DNA of 12,676 nucleotides from Nitrososphaera_A sp036522495 (lineage in GTDB: Archaea > Thermoproteota > Nitrososphaeria > Nitrososphaerales > Nitrososphaeraceae), in the NCBI GenBank assembly GCA_036522495.1, contig DATDFS010000198.1, positions 1-12,676 of the forward strand, given 5' to 3'. The notes beneath the pieces were generated by a model. It made no database searches. It was not told where the DNA came from and worked only from the letters and a program-made list of their open reading frames with translations. Made by a program: the position numbers and the translations under genes. How positions within the stretch are numbered: the first letter of the stretch is position 1; every line of letters starts with the position of its first letter. This document shows, piece after piece, positions 4,881 to 11,864 of this stretch.

Positions 4881-6122
4881 ATGTCATCCATAATGCGGAT
4901 TAGTTACCCTGTTGATGGGAGGTTTGGAAAGTATGGTGGAAAATATATTCCTGAAACTCTGGTTCCGGCAGTGGAAGAGCTGGAATCAGCCTATGAAAAA
5001 TATAAGAAGGATCCAGAATTTCAGGACCAACTTTCATGTTATTTGACTAGTTATGCTGGTCGCCCAACCCCTCTATATTTTGCAAAGAATCTTAGTGAGT
5101 ATATTGGAGGAGCGAAAATCTATCTAAAAAGGGAAGACCTTCTGCATGGAGGTGCCCATAAAACCAATAATACACTTGGCCAAGGTTTACTGGCAAAGCG
5201 AATGGGCAAGAAGAGAATTATTGCAGAAACGGGTGCTGGTCAACATGGAGTCGGAACTGCCATAGCTTCGGCGGTACTTGGTTTGAATGCAGAGATCTAC
5301 ATGGGCGCAAAGGACGTGGAAAGACAAAAATTAAATGTTTTTCGGATGCAATTGCTTGGTGGGAAGGTTCATACAGTCTTATCAGGATCTCAAACTCTTA
5401 AAGATGCAATTAATGAGGCATTGCGTGACTGGATAACTAATCTCAAAAACACCTATTACCTGATTGGGTCCGTAGTTGGACCACATCCTTATCCTATGAT
5501 GGTACGGGACTTTCAAAGTGTAATAGGACAAGAAATAAAACTACAAATGCGTGAAATATCTGATAATTTGCCCAACGCTATTGTTGCATGTGTGGGAGGT
5601 GGTAGCAATGCAATAGGAACATTTTCTCCCTTTGTGGATCATTCTGATGTTTTGTTATATGGGGTAGAAGCTGGTGGTCAAGGCATTGATACAGGAAAAC
5701 ATTCCGCAACCCTGTCTGCTGGTTCACAAGGAATCTTACATGGAATGTTATCCTACCTTTTGCAAGATGAGTTTGGGCAAATAGTTGATACACATAGCAT
5801 ATCTGCGGGGTTAGACTATCCAGGGGTCGGGCCGGAGCATGCATTATTAAAGGATCTCAAAAGAGCAAAGTACATGGAGTGTACAGACGACGATGCGATA
5901 GAAGCCTTTCTAACATTGTCCAGACTCGAGGGCATAATTCCTGCTTTGGAGCCATCTCATGCAGTATCCTACGCAATGAAACTTGCAAAGAAAATGGATA
6001 AAAGCGAAAATATTGTGGTTACACTTTCCGGACGTGGAGATAAGGATGTTGAAGTTGTTTTAGAATACGTAAAAATGAAGGAAAAAACAAGAAAAAAATA
6101 TGAAGGTAACTCTAAAAAATAA
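4881..6122 (+). CDS. trpB: Tryptophan synthase beta subunit
   Basis: The beta subunit condenses indole with L-serine to give L-tryptophan, using pyridoxal phosphate. The 413-residue protein is of the classical TrpB1 type, with an N-terminus (GRFGKYGGKYIPETLVPAVE) that packs against TrpA. Lys94 in GGAHKTNN forms the Schiff base with the cofactor. Glu116 in AETGAGQHG is the catalytic acid. GGGSNAIG holds the cofactor phosphate, and GRGDKD lies near the C-terminus. Partner-contact and tunnel regions are complete. A second in-frame ATG four codons in (MRISYPVDG) is an equally plausible start. The last 23 bases overlap trpA, indicating translational coupling and a likely alpha2-beta2 complex. The C-terminus ends in a lysine-rich tail partly dictated by that overlap. 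Confidence 0.96.
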   Translation: MSSIMRISYPVDGRFGKYGGKYIPETLVPAVEELESAYEKYKKDPEFQDQLSCYLTSYAGRPTPLYFAKNLSEYIGGAKIYLKREDLLHGGAHKTNNTLGQGLLAKRMGKKRIIAETGAGQHGVGTAIASAVLGLNAEIYMGAKDVERQKLNVFRMQLLGGKVHTVLSGSQTLKDAINEALRDWITNLKNTYYLIGSVVGPHPYPMMVRDFQSVIGQEIKLQMREISDNLPNAIVACVGGGSNAIGTFSPFVDHSDVLLYGVEAGGQGIDTGKHSATLSAGSQGILHGMLSYLLQDEFGQIVDTHSISAGLDYPGVGPEHALLKDLKRAKYMECTDDDAIEAFLTLSRLEGIIPALEPSHAVSYAMKLAKKMDKSENIVVTLSGRGDKDVEVVLEYVKMKEKTRKKYEGNSKK

Positions 6123-6924
6123 TAGATTAAACAAGAAGTTTGATGAATTATCTAAAAAGAATGAACATGCGCTGATTTGCTATGTGGTGGCAGGATACCC
6201 TGATGTAACAACAACAGAAGATATAATCTCTTCTCTAGTGCTATCGGGAGCCGATATAATAGAAATCGGGATTCCTTTCTCTGATCCTATAGCAGACGGT
6301 TCAGTTATACAAGAGGCATCACATCAGGCGTTGTTGAGCGGCATCACACCTGAGAAATGTTTGAACATTTCACAGAACATTAGGAGTAAATTTCCAGACC
6401 TACCAATTCTTATTATGACCTACTCAAACATTTTGCTAAAAGCTGGCTTTAAGAATTTTATGAGAAGATCCAAGCTCTCTGGAGTAGACGGATTTATCCT
6501 CCCTGATATGGCAATTGAGGAATCTTGTTGCTACATTGAACAAGCATCCAGACTGGGCCTTGCGACAGTATTTTTGGTATCTCCTAATACGCCCCAGCGT
6601 AGGCTGAAAGCCATTATAAACAAATGTTCAGGATTTGTTTATGCAGTATCGGTATTTGGAATCACTGGCCTACGTGAGTCATTCGAAGAGTATACTCTGG
6701 ATGCGATAAAGAATATTAAACAGGCTGCTGGATCAAAAATCCCTGTAGCAGTGGGTTTTGGAATCAGCAGTACTTCGCATATAAAATTCATGGTTGATGC
6801 TGGTGCAGACGCAGTCATAATAGGCAGCGCTATCATTACAAAGATAAAATCAAATGTCAATAAGAAAAAAATGCTTCAAGACTTAGGTTCATATACACTT
6901 AATATGAAGAGGGCCTGCAAATGA
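6100..6924 (+). CDS. trpA: Tryptophan synthase alpha subunit
   Basis: The alpha subunit splits indole-3-glycerol phosphate into indole and glyceraldehyde 3-phosphate and passes indole through the tunnel to TrpB. The 274-residue TIM barrel contains IIEIGIPFSDPIADGS with the catalytic pair Glu55 and Asp66. It also has VSPNTPQ on strand 6, the mobile loop VSVFGITGLR, and the phosphate-binding VAVGFGISS and AVIIGSAII. Ser68 takes the place of the proline usually found after ADG in bacterial enzymes, a tolerated variant as far as I can judge. The ATG at 6100 lies inside the trpB end; no convincing start downstream keeps the N-terminal helix. It is the last gene of the operon and is followed at once by an AT-rich inverted repeat. 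Confidence 0.95.
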   Translation: MKVTLKNNRLNKKFDELSKKNEHALICYVVAGYPDVTTTEDIISSLVLSGADIIEIGIPFSDPIADGSVIQEASHQALLSGITPEKCLNISQNIRSKFPDLPILIMTYSNILLKAGFKNFMRRSKLSGVDGFILPDMAIEESCCYIEQASRLGLATVFLVSPNTPQRRLKAIINKCSGFVYAVSVFGITGLRESFEEYTLDAIKNIKQAAGSKIPVAVGFGISSTSHIKFMVDAGADAVIIGSAIITKIKSNVNKKKMLQDLGSYTLNMKRACK

Positions 6925-6946
6925 ATAAATAATTCACACTATTTAT
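6925..6946 (+). terminator. AT-rich inverted repeat directly after trpA
   Basis: ATAAATA (6925-6931) and TATTTAT (6940-6946) are perfect inverted copies separated by eight bases, beginning right after the trpA stop. A weak hairpin could mark the end of the trp transcript, but there is no following T-run, so this is tentative. Confidence 0.3.
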
Positions 6947-7004
6947 CGGGGTCACTATTAGATAAGATCCAATACATATATGTGGAATATAATCTGCTTG
7001 TGAG

Positions 7005-7016
7005 AAATTAAATAAT
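7005..7016 (+). promoter_or_regulatory. TATA-like box of the nuclease-like gene
   Basis: AAATTAAATAAT is centred about 28 bases before the GTG at 7038. Initiation would fall within a few bases of the start codon, which supports a leaderless mRNA and the GTG as the true start. Confidence 0.5.
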
Positions 7017-7037
7017 CCAATATTAAAATAGACAGTT

Positions 7038-7838
7038 GTGAACGAAAAGGAATTAAAACATCTTTTCATAAGCTCGGTTAAGTCGAACCATATTGACAAA
7101 AATCTGTTTTTCCCAACTTCTGTAAGCGTACATACAGATATAAAAATAAAGGATGAGGGTTACTTTAGAAACTTTGATCTCATAATCGCTGTCATAGAGA
7201 AACGTGACGATTGCGATATCATATATGATTCCGCCAAAACGTATGATAACTATCTTAACCTAGTGATGAGAAGTGGCATGCTGACCCAATTTGCTAAAGA
7301 CGAAACTTGCAGAATAGATTGGATTCGATTCTATCCAGTAGAACTAAAGTCTGACAATGATGTTCTAGATGAGCGATTGCCTAATCAAATTCTTAATGCA
7401 ATTTTGACATTTGGGAGGTCTGTAATTGTCTTGGATGAGAATCATTCTAAGAGGGCAAAGCGACAAGGAACGCTGAGATTAATTCCAGCCACCATAATAG
7501 GTTATACAGGGAAAGATGATCGCTTCGAAATTCTTTCATTGTTCGATAGACTTGTTACAAATGGTATGTTTAATATACAAAAAAGAAAGCTAGCCAAGAT
7601 TTTATTGGATAATGGAATCAAGAATAAAACTGATAAGATATACAAATGTATTGCAACTATACAAAGGATAAATCAAAAGCTTGCTTTCAGTGAATTATAT
7701 AATGAGAATTTTGTCTTTGTGAAGGAAGAATTAGAATTCATCCAAAAACTGATTGACATTCAGATTTTTTCAGAAAAAAAACTGATGTCATCTTTAATAG
7801 ATGAGACCAAGAATAACAGAATCACTGATTATGTTTAG
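7038..7838 (+). CDS. Putative PD-(D/E)XK-fold protein of unknown function
   Basis: I do not recognise this 266-residue protein with certainty. Its middle holds a pattern typical of the PD-(D/E)XK nuclease core: an acidic residue before a strand (Asp94 in CRIDWIRF), then FYPVELKSDND with Glu102-x-Lys104, then ERLPNQILNAILTFG with a conserved-looking Gln117 at the head of the next helix, then a hydrophobic strand (SVIVLD). Flanking parts are an N-terminal mixed region (1-90) and a helical C-terminal part (about 160-266) rich in Lys and Glu. If the fold is right, it would be a DNA- or RNA-cleaving or repair enzyme. The GTG start is supported by the promoter spacing. The gene follows trpA after 113 bases, has its own promoter, and is probably unrelated to tryptophan synthesis. 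Confidence 0.7.
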   Translation: MNEKELKHLFISSVKSNHIDKNLFFPTSVSVHTDIKIKDEGYFRNFDLIIAVIEKRDDCDIIYDSAKTYDNYLNLVMRSGMLTQFAKDETCRIDWIRFYPVELKSDNDVLDERLPNQILNAILTFGRSVIVLDENHSKRAKRQGTLRLIPATIIGYTGKDDRFEILSLFDRLVTNGMFNIQKRKLAKILLDNGIKNKTDKIYKCIATIQRINQKLAFSELYNENFVFVKEELEFIQKLIDIQIFSEKKLMSSLIDETKNNRITDYV

Positions 7839-8129
7839 TCATAATGCTGTAGTCGTTTAACCATCAAAAATCTTCACCAATGCAGAGACTATCAATCAGC
7901 ATCAAATAAAATACGGACAATGTTATTCATTTCCTATCCAATTACATTTGATGGTGATAATGACAAATCATTAGGTCATACTTGAACTTTCCTCTTTTCC
8001 GACTGCTGGTCAAGCACCTTCGTTTTATTAGTTATTGCCAATTCCAGACGGTAGATTTGATTTTCCTAAAGTTGGAATTTTAACCTGGACATATTATATA
8101 TTATTTTAGGTTAAACTTCGGGAAGTCAA
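7839..8129. other. Convergent spacer between the nuclease-like and regulator genes
   Basis: The 291 bases contain no convincing gene or RNA. A pyrimidine-rich stretch near 7988-8000 could serve as a transcript end for the plus-strand gene, but it has no associated hairpin. Confidence 0.35.
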
Positions 8130-9017
8130 CTACACTTCTAACAATTTGCTTTCATCGAATGATTTTGAATTATACCAACAATACCTGAAATAATCTAAGC
8201 ACCATTCATGAAACAAAGGATTGTCTTTGCTATAGAACATAGAGTTCATATCCGCTACTGCTTTATCATTTGAAGCTGGAAACATTACGGTTGATTGTTT
8301 TTCATTTAACACCACTGCTACCTGTACTTGATCCACCATTCTCCTCTCTACCAATCTTTCCTCATTTTTCAATAAATCATAGAAACCAGCATCTTTTAAC
8401 AGCTCAGTTCGTTTTTTAGGAACAGCTGCCTTTTGAGGTAATATATAATTAAATTTTACGCCCTCCTCTTTTATTTTTGGTATTATAGATTCAATTAAAT
8501 CCAGGGGTATTTGTGGTAACATTCCATATATGTAATCTGAAGATTCTTTGTATATCTGTTTCCATCGCTCCATAACAGCCACCATGCCATGAATATATTC
8601 AGAATTGTCAAGTGCACCAATTCTTTGAATGAATTTCATTGGAATCTCTCCTAAAAAATGGCCTGAAAAATATTCTTTGTTCCTAGAAAGAAAGTCATAT
8701 GCAGGAATCTGCTTTATGATCGTATTTCCAAACGTTGTTAGGGAGAAGGTGCCATCTGAATTTTTTTTAATCAATCCTACGTCCATTAATCTGTTAACGT
8801 TCCTATGAATCTCCTGCATGGTAACATCAAGATCTTTTGCAAGCTTGGAAAGTTTGGTATCCTGTTCACTTAGTTTAAATAAAATAGATAATCTCTGCTC
8901 ACTGGCTAGTTCAATGAATGTTTGCTCAGTGTTTTCAAATGAGTAATGACTAATAGTGGTAAAAGAGGAATCCCTATCCAAATCGGTATCATTTCCTTTA
9001 CTTGCTTTGATATCCAT
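8130..9017 (-). CDS. Winged-helix transcriptional regulator with FilR1-type (DUF1724) domain
   Basis: The 295-residue protein resembles the archaeal FilR1/DUF1724 regulators, which bind DNA through a winged helix and are thought to sense a ligand through the C-terminal domain. Residues 30-100 form the winged helix: TEQTFIELASEQRLSILFKL, then KLSKLAKDLDVTMQEIHRNV as the helix-turn-helix, then DGTFSLTTFG as the wing. Residues 110-275 match the FilR1 middle-domain pattern (FLGEIPMKFIQRIGAL, ERWKQIYKESSDYIYG, VEGK-like strands, VAVVLNEKQSTVMFP and the closing HEWCLDYFRYCW). The first 25 residues are a variable, acidic tail. It diverges from a membrane microprotein gene across a region with evenly spaced TTAGG boxes, so control of that gene, of itself or of both is likely. 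The ligand is unknown. Confidence 0.85.
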   Translation of the reverse strand: MDIKASKGNDTDLDRDSSFTTISHYSFENTEQTFIELASEQRLSILFKLSEQDTKLSKLAKDLDVTMQEIHRNVNRLMDVGLIKKNSDGTFSLTTFGNTIIKQIPAYDFLSRNKEYFSGHFLGEIPMKFIQRIGALDNSEYIHGMVAVMERWKQIYKESSDYIYGMLPQIPLDLIESIIPKIKEEGVKFNYILPQKAAVPKKRTELLKDAGFYDLLKNEERLVERRMVDQVQVAVVLNEKQSTVMFPASNDKAVADMNSMFYSKDNPLFHEWCLDYFRYCWYNSKSFDESKLLEV

Positions 9018-9079
9018 ACAGGACCTATAGTTTATTACTATTATCTGAACTTTTTGGTATACTTGATGGCTAGTTATTA

Positions 9080-9114
9080 TTAGGATACTCTGCTTTAGGT
9101 TATGCTGTGCCTAA
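9080..9114. promoter_or_regulatory. Candidate operator: three TTAGG-type boxes at 15-base pitch
   Basis: TTAGG occurs at 9080-9084 and 9095-9099, and its inverse CCTAA at 9110-9114, so the start positions are exactly 15 bases apart. The first two 15-base units agree at 10 positions, and the last two boxes form an inverted repeat. They lie between the regulator gene and the microprotein gene and so may bind the regulator. This is inference from spacing and context. Confidence 0.4.
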
Positions 9115-9138
9115 TGTGCTTAAGTTAACGGAGTCCCA

Positions 9139-9160
9139 TTTTTATACATTATACTTTTAT
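9139..9160 (+). promoter_or_regulatory. TATA-like region of the microprotein gene
   Basis: TTTTATAC (9139-9146) and CTTTTAT (9154-9160) lie about 45 and 31 bases before the ATG at 9188. The nearer one gives the short leader seen elsewhere in the window. Confidence 0.4.
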
Positions 9161-9187
9161 TATCCATTGTTTATAAGTTGCTAGTTT

Positions 9188-9337
9188 ATGCGAAATCAAA
9201 GGCGAATCGGAGAAGCAGTTATGATAGCAAGTGGTATAGGTTTAGCCATAGGCGGAATATCTTTAGGAATGATGTCCCTCGTTTTAGGAGGATTTGCTAT
9301 CGCGGGTTTGGCAGTATTTTCGGTATTCTGGCGTTAG
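9188..9337 (+). CDS. Glycine-rich membrane microprotein (49 residues)
   Basis: The ATG at 9188 opens a 49-codon frame ending in TAG at 9335-9337. The product starts with a basic head (MRNQRRIGE) and then has one or two closely spaced hydrophobic segments. These are unusually rich in glycine and alanine in GxxxG-like spacing (IASGIGLAIGGISLG, then LVLGGFAIAGLAVFSVFW), and the protein ends in Arg. This composition is typical of helix-packing membrane peptides and unlike random translation. A TATA region sits upstream and a hairpin plus T-run follows the gene. The longer frame in another register over the same DNA (9178-9375) is judged a shadow. Function is unknown; the neighbouring regulator and spaced boxes suggest regulated expression. 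Confidence 0.6.
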   Translation: MRNQRRIGEAVMIASGIGLAIGGISLGMMSLVLGGFAIAGLAVFSVFWR

Positions 9338-9399
9338 CTAAATTTTCTCAATCTGATTTAACCACTTCTTATTAATCTAGAAGTTTGTCTGTCTTCTCT

Positions 9400-9423
9400 G
9401 TCTATTAGACATCTTTTTCTCTC
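9400..9423 (+). terminator. Hairpin and T-rich run after the microprotein gene
   Basis: GTCTATTAGAC (9400-9410) can form a short stem and is followed at once by a T-rich run (ATCTTTTTCTCTC). Archaeal termination favours such T-rich stretches. It lies about 60 bases after the microprotein stop and just before the end of the convergent coiled-coil gene. Confidence 0.45.
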
Positions 9424-9432
9424 CAGGCGCAA

Positions 9433-10752
9433 TTAAGTTGTGAGGGAATATCTTTTCCCAGTTATTTGGAGTATGCAATCTTCTATTTTCATTACCAAAC
9501 CTTCACATTCATTATTATTTTCTGTTAGTTGTTTCTTCAGTTGATCGAGTGATTGTTCAAGGTCTCCTAGTCTATTACTGCAAATTCTTATATCGTCCTT
9601 TAATTCCTTTGATTTGTTCACAACTAGGCCATTTTTATTTTCATGCAATGCATTTAGTATGACATTAATACTTTTTATCTTGTGTTTATGTTCTGGTAAC
9701 GATTTTAATATGATTTCCATGTAATGTATAGTTCTTTCAGAATCCTTGAGCTTAATTTTGCCGGATTTTACAGCCTCTTGTATCTCAACAAGAAGTGAAG
9801 TATACGACGAAGCTTCAGCATCATCAAAAATTTTCCATGGTTCTTCTGTTAGGACTCTAAGTCGACCCAATGTATCCTTTGTCATGCCATAAGAATATTT
9901 TGTAAATGCCCTAGATACATGACTGTAGAGGTCAGTAATATTTCTATGGAATTCTTGTTTCTCTTTTTCTACGGCATCTATCTGTTCAAGGTTACGATGA
10001 AATTCTTTAAACTGAGTAGAGTTTTCTAAACTGCTTAATTGATTCTTTAGCTCATCAAGCTCATACTTCAAGGTTTCTATCTCTCTGCAAGTGTTTTCGA
10101 TTTTATCTTCATTAGCTTTGATGGATGTTATCTTTTGCGACAGTATATTTAAAAGGTCGATACTTTTTACGATGACCGAATTCTCTTCTTCAAACTCCGA
10201 CGTCAGTGATTTGGTCTCCTTAAGCAAGGAGGAAAGGGTTTCAAATTCGCCCTTCAATTTCCCAGCATATTTTTTCATAAACACATTCATAACTCTGTTA
10301 TGCGAACCGCTAACTTCGCCAAAGCGATCTATTATAGATTCCAATTTTTCCTTGAATCTTTTAACTTCATGAATTGATTGCAGAAGGGGTAAGTCTGAGG
10401 AGGCTTCTCTTCGAAGAGAAGATACCACAGTCCTCTTTGAATTTTCCACAATTGGTTTGAATCTTGCTTCTTCAAGTTTTATATCCTCTCTATCTAAGTT
10501 ATTGACGACCCTTTCTATAGAGCCGAGAGACTTTATAACCGATTCTTTAATAGGTGAAAGATTGCTCGCTAAGCTCTTTATCCTTTCTGATTCAATATGT
10601 TGCATGAGTCTGAGTGCGTCTGAAACCGTTAATGAATTTGTACCGTTGCGCAGCAGACTCCTTGCATCAATATCTCTTTTCAGTTCAACCGCCTCATCTT
10701 TCTTCTTGAAAAGCCTAAAAGGAGACAATAACACTATATTTATAATCGCCAT
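9433..10752 (-). CDS. Coiled-coil protein of unknown function
   Basis: Starting at the ATG at 10752, the product has 439 residues. After a short hydrophobic and basic N-terminus (MAIINIVLLSPFRLFKKKDE), most of the chain is heptad-like helix rich in Glu, Lys, Leu and Ser. The clearest coiled coils are at about 185-275 (for example EIETLKYELDELKNQLSSLE) and about 375-425. Between them is a more compact block, SHVSRAFTKYSYGMTKDTLG followed by a conserved-looking RLRVLTEEPWKIFDD. There is no Walker A, Walker B or ABC signature, so it is not an SbcC or SMC ATPase, though automatic pipelines may call it that. An in-frame TTG at 10791 would add 13 residues. The TATA-like TCTTTTAAGC (10767-10776) is rather close for the ATG start. 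A structural or scaffolding role is plausible but unproven. Confidence 0.75.
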   Translation of the reverse strand: MAIINIVLLSPFRLFKKKDEAVELKRDIDARSLLRNGTNSLTVSDALRLMQHIESERIKSLASNLSPIKESVIKSLGSIERVVNNLDREDIKLEEARFKPIVENSKRTVVSSLRREASSDLPLLQSIHEVKRFKEKLESIIDRFGEVSGSHNRVMNVFMKKYAGKLKGEFETLSSLLKETKSLTSEFEEENSVIVKSIDLLNILSQKITSIKANEDKIENTCREIETLKYELDELKNQLSSLENSTQFKEFHRNLEQIDAVEKEKQEFHRNITDLYSHVSRAFTKYSYGMTKDTLGRLRVLTEEPWKIFDDAEASSYTSLLVEIQEAVKSGKIKLKDSERTIHYMEIILKSLPEHKHKIKSINVILNALHENKNGLVVNKSKELKDDIRICSNRLGDLEQSLDQLKKQLTENNNECEGLVMKIEDCILQITGKRYSLTT

Positions 10753-10982
10753 AAAAAAACTGTTATGCTTAAAAGACGGGCGGTGTTCCAATGGATGCTT
10801 GCAGAAGCTATCAATAGAGGGCTTAAGGCTACTTAATCAAATATTATCTTAGATATTTGTCCTGTAAGGAATATATAATAGCAAAATATTGAGAATCCTC
10901 AAAAATATTATACGTATCTTTTTCGAGACATGACCATAATTTAACAACAACTAGATATATAGTAAAACATCGAGTTACGTAT
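10753..10982. other. Divergent promoter region between the coiled-coil and VTT genes
   Basis: This stretch is AT-rich and has no convincing gene. It holds the TATA box of the VTT gene on the right (10953-10962) and a TTTTAAG element for the minus-strand gene on the left. The small minus frame at 10844-11041 overlaps the VTT gene and is rejected. Confidence 0.4.
10953..10962 (+). promoter_or_regulatory. TATA box of the VTT-family gene
   Basis: AGATATATAG lies centred 25 bases before the TTG at 10983. Transcription would begin at, or within a base or two of, the start codon, which supports a leaderless TTG-initiated mRNA. Confidence 0.5.
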
Positions 10983-11651
10983 TTGATTAGTAATATCGAT
11001 GAGCTTTTTACATTTTTCGATAATTTTGGGTATCTGGGCATCTTTTTGATAAGTTTTGTTGGAAGTATTATTATTTTTGTTCCAATCCCTTACTTTCCGA
11101 TTTTAATTGCAGCAGCATTTGACAAACACTTAGACCCCAACTTCATTTCTCTCTCAAGTGCACTTGGATCGGTGATGGGAAAGATGATAATCTTCTATGC
11201 TACTTATTACGGTCGTAAAATGTTGAATAACAATACCAAGGAGAGGATGTTCCCTCTTCATAGGCTTTTAAGTAGGTACGGATGGCTTGGTGCCTTTATC
11301 GCTGCAGCGATCCCAATCCCTGATGACGTGGTCTATATTGCGCTTGGTCTTGCAAAATATAGTCCATGGAGATTTGTAAGTGCTGTTTTTTGTGGCAAGT
11401 TGGTATTAAAAGAGATCACCGTATGGGGATCACTTATTTTAGGAAGACCCTTTATCGAGTACTTTGTTTCAAAATACGCTAATCCGGTCTACCTTGTTGT
11501 TGTAATAGCTGCTAGTGCCATAATTCTTGGCACCATCTTATACCTCTCTCTAAAAATTGACTGGGCCAAACTCATCGGAAAGTATTTTCCTTGGACTCTT
11601 ACTGACGAAACCGACAAAAAGGAAGATAGTAATGGTAAGACAGATAATTAG
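10983..11651 (+). CDS. VTT (DedA/TVP38-type) membrane protein
   Basis: The 222-residue protein has the layout of the VTT/SNARE-associated family. A re-entrant first segment carries GYLGIFLISFVGS and PIPYFPILIAAAF (about 16-46). A second segment, SLSSALGSVMGKMIIFYATY, ends in GRK (56-79). A second re-entrant block (RYGWLGAFIAAAIPIPDDVV, 98-117, continuing YIALGLAKY) is followed by FVSAVFCGKLVLKE. A last membrane helix is at about 168-190, with a charged C-terminal tail (DETDKKEDSNGKTDN). Relatives act as lipid scramblases or carrier-lipid flippases, and some need acidic residues in the second loop; here Asp114-Asp115 fill that place. The start is a TTG, backed by the TATA spacing. No methionine further in keeps the first amphipathic helix. 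Substrate unknown. Confidence 0.85.
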   Translation: MISNIDELFTFFDNFGYLGIFLISFVGSIIIFVPIPYFPILIAAAFDKHLDPNFISLSSALGSVMGKMIIFYATYYGRKMLNNNTKERMFPLHRLLSRYGWLGAFIAAAIPIPDDVVYIALGLAKYSPWRFVSAVFCGKLVLKEITVWGSLILGRPFIEYFVSKYANPVYLVVVIAASAIILGTILYLSLKIDWAKLIGKYFPWTLTDETDKKEDSNGKTDN

Positions 11652-11718
11652 TGAGGATGTGATGTCTGTTGTTGCATAGACAGATAAGTCGCAAGATGTC
11701 GACGATTTCGGTATGTTT

Positions 11719-11755
11719 TATTCCTAATCATATATGATTTATTGTTGCAGGAATA
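11719..11755. terminator. Nested palindromes between convergent genes
   Basis: TATTCCT (11719-11725) pairs with AGGAATA (11749-11755). Directly inside it is a perfect 14-base palindrome, AATCATATATGATT (11726-11739). The element sits between the 3' ends of the VTT gene and the minus-strand surface-protein gene. It may be a two-way transcript end or a protein-binding site. The rest of the 213-base spacer shows nothing else. Confidence 0.35.
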
Positions 11756-11864
11756 GACTCATTGTCCTATGTCAAACCATTTCGAAGATGAATGAGTCAG
11801 AACGGGGAAAAGTAGAACAAAAAGCTAACAAAGTGCGCGCAGTGGCATCATTAAATGCGAATAT

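Noticed and set aside
5578..5844. Minus-strand frame inside trpB
   Set aside because: Shadow of a secure gene; no promoter, and His/Leu/Gln-rich random-looking translation.
9178..9375. TTG-started frame of 65 codons
   Set aside because: Arg/Ser/Phe-rich shadow of the microprotein frame that starts at ATG 9188 in another register.
10091..10852. Plus-strand frames (10091-10372 and 10457-10852) opposite the coiled-coil gene
   Set aside because: Ser/Leu/Phe-rich translations are typical antisense images of a Glu/Lys/Ser coiled-coil gene.
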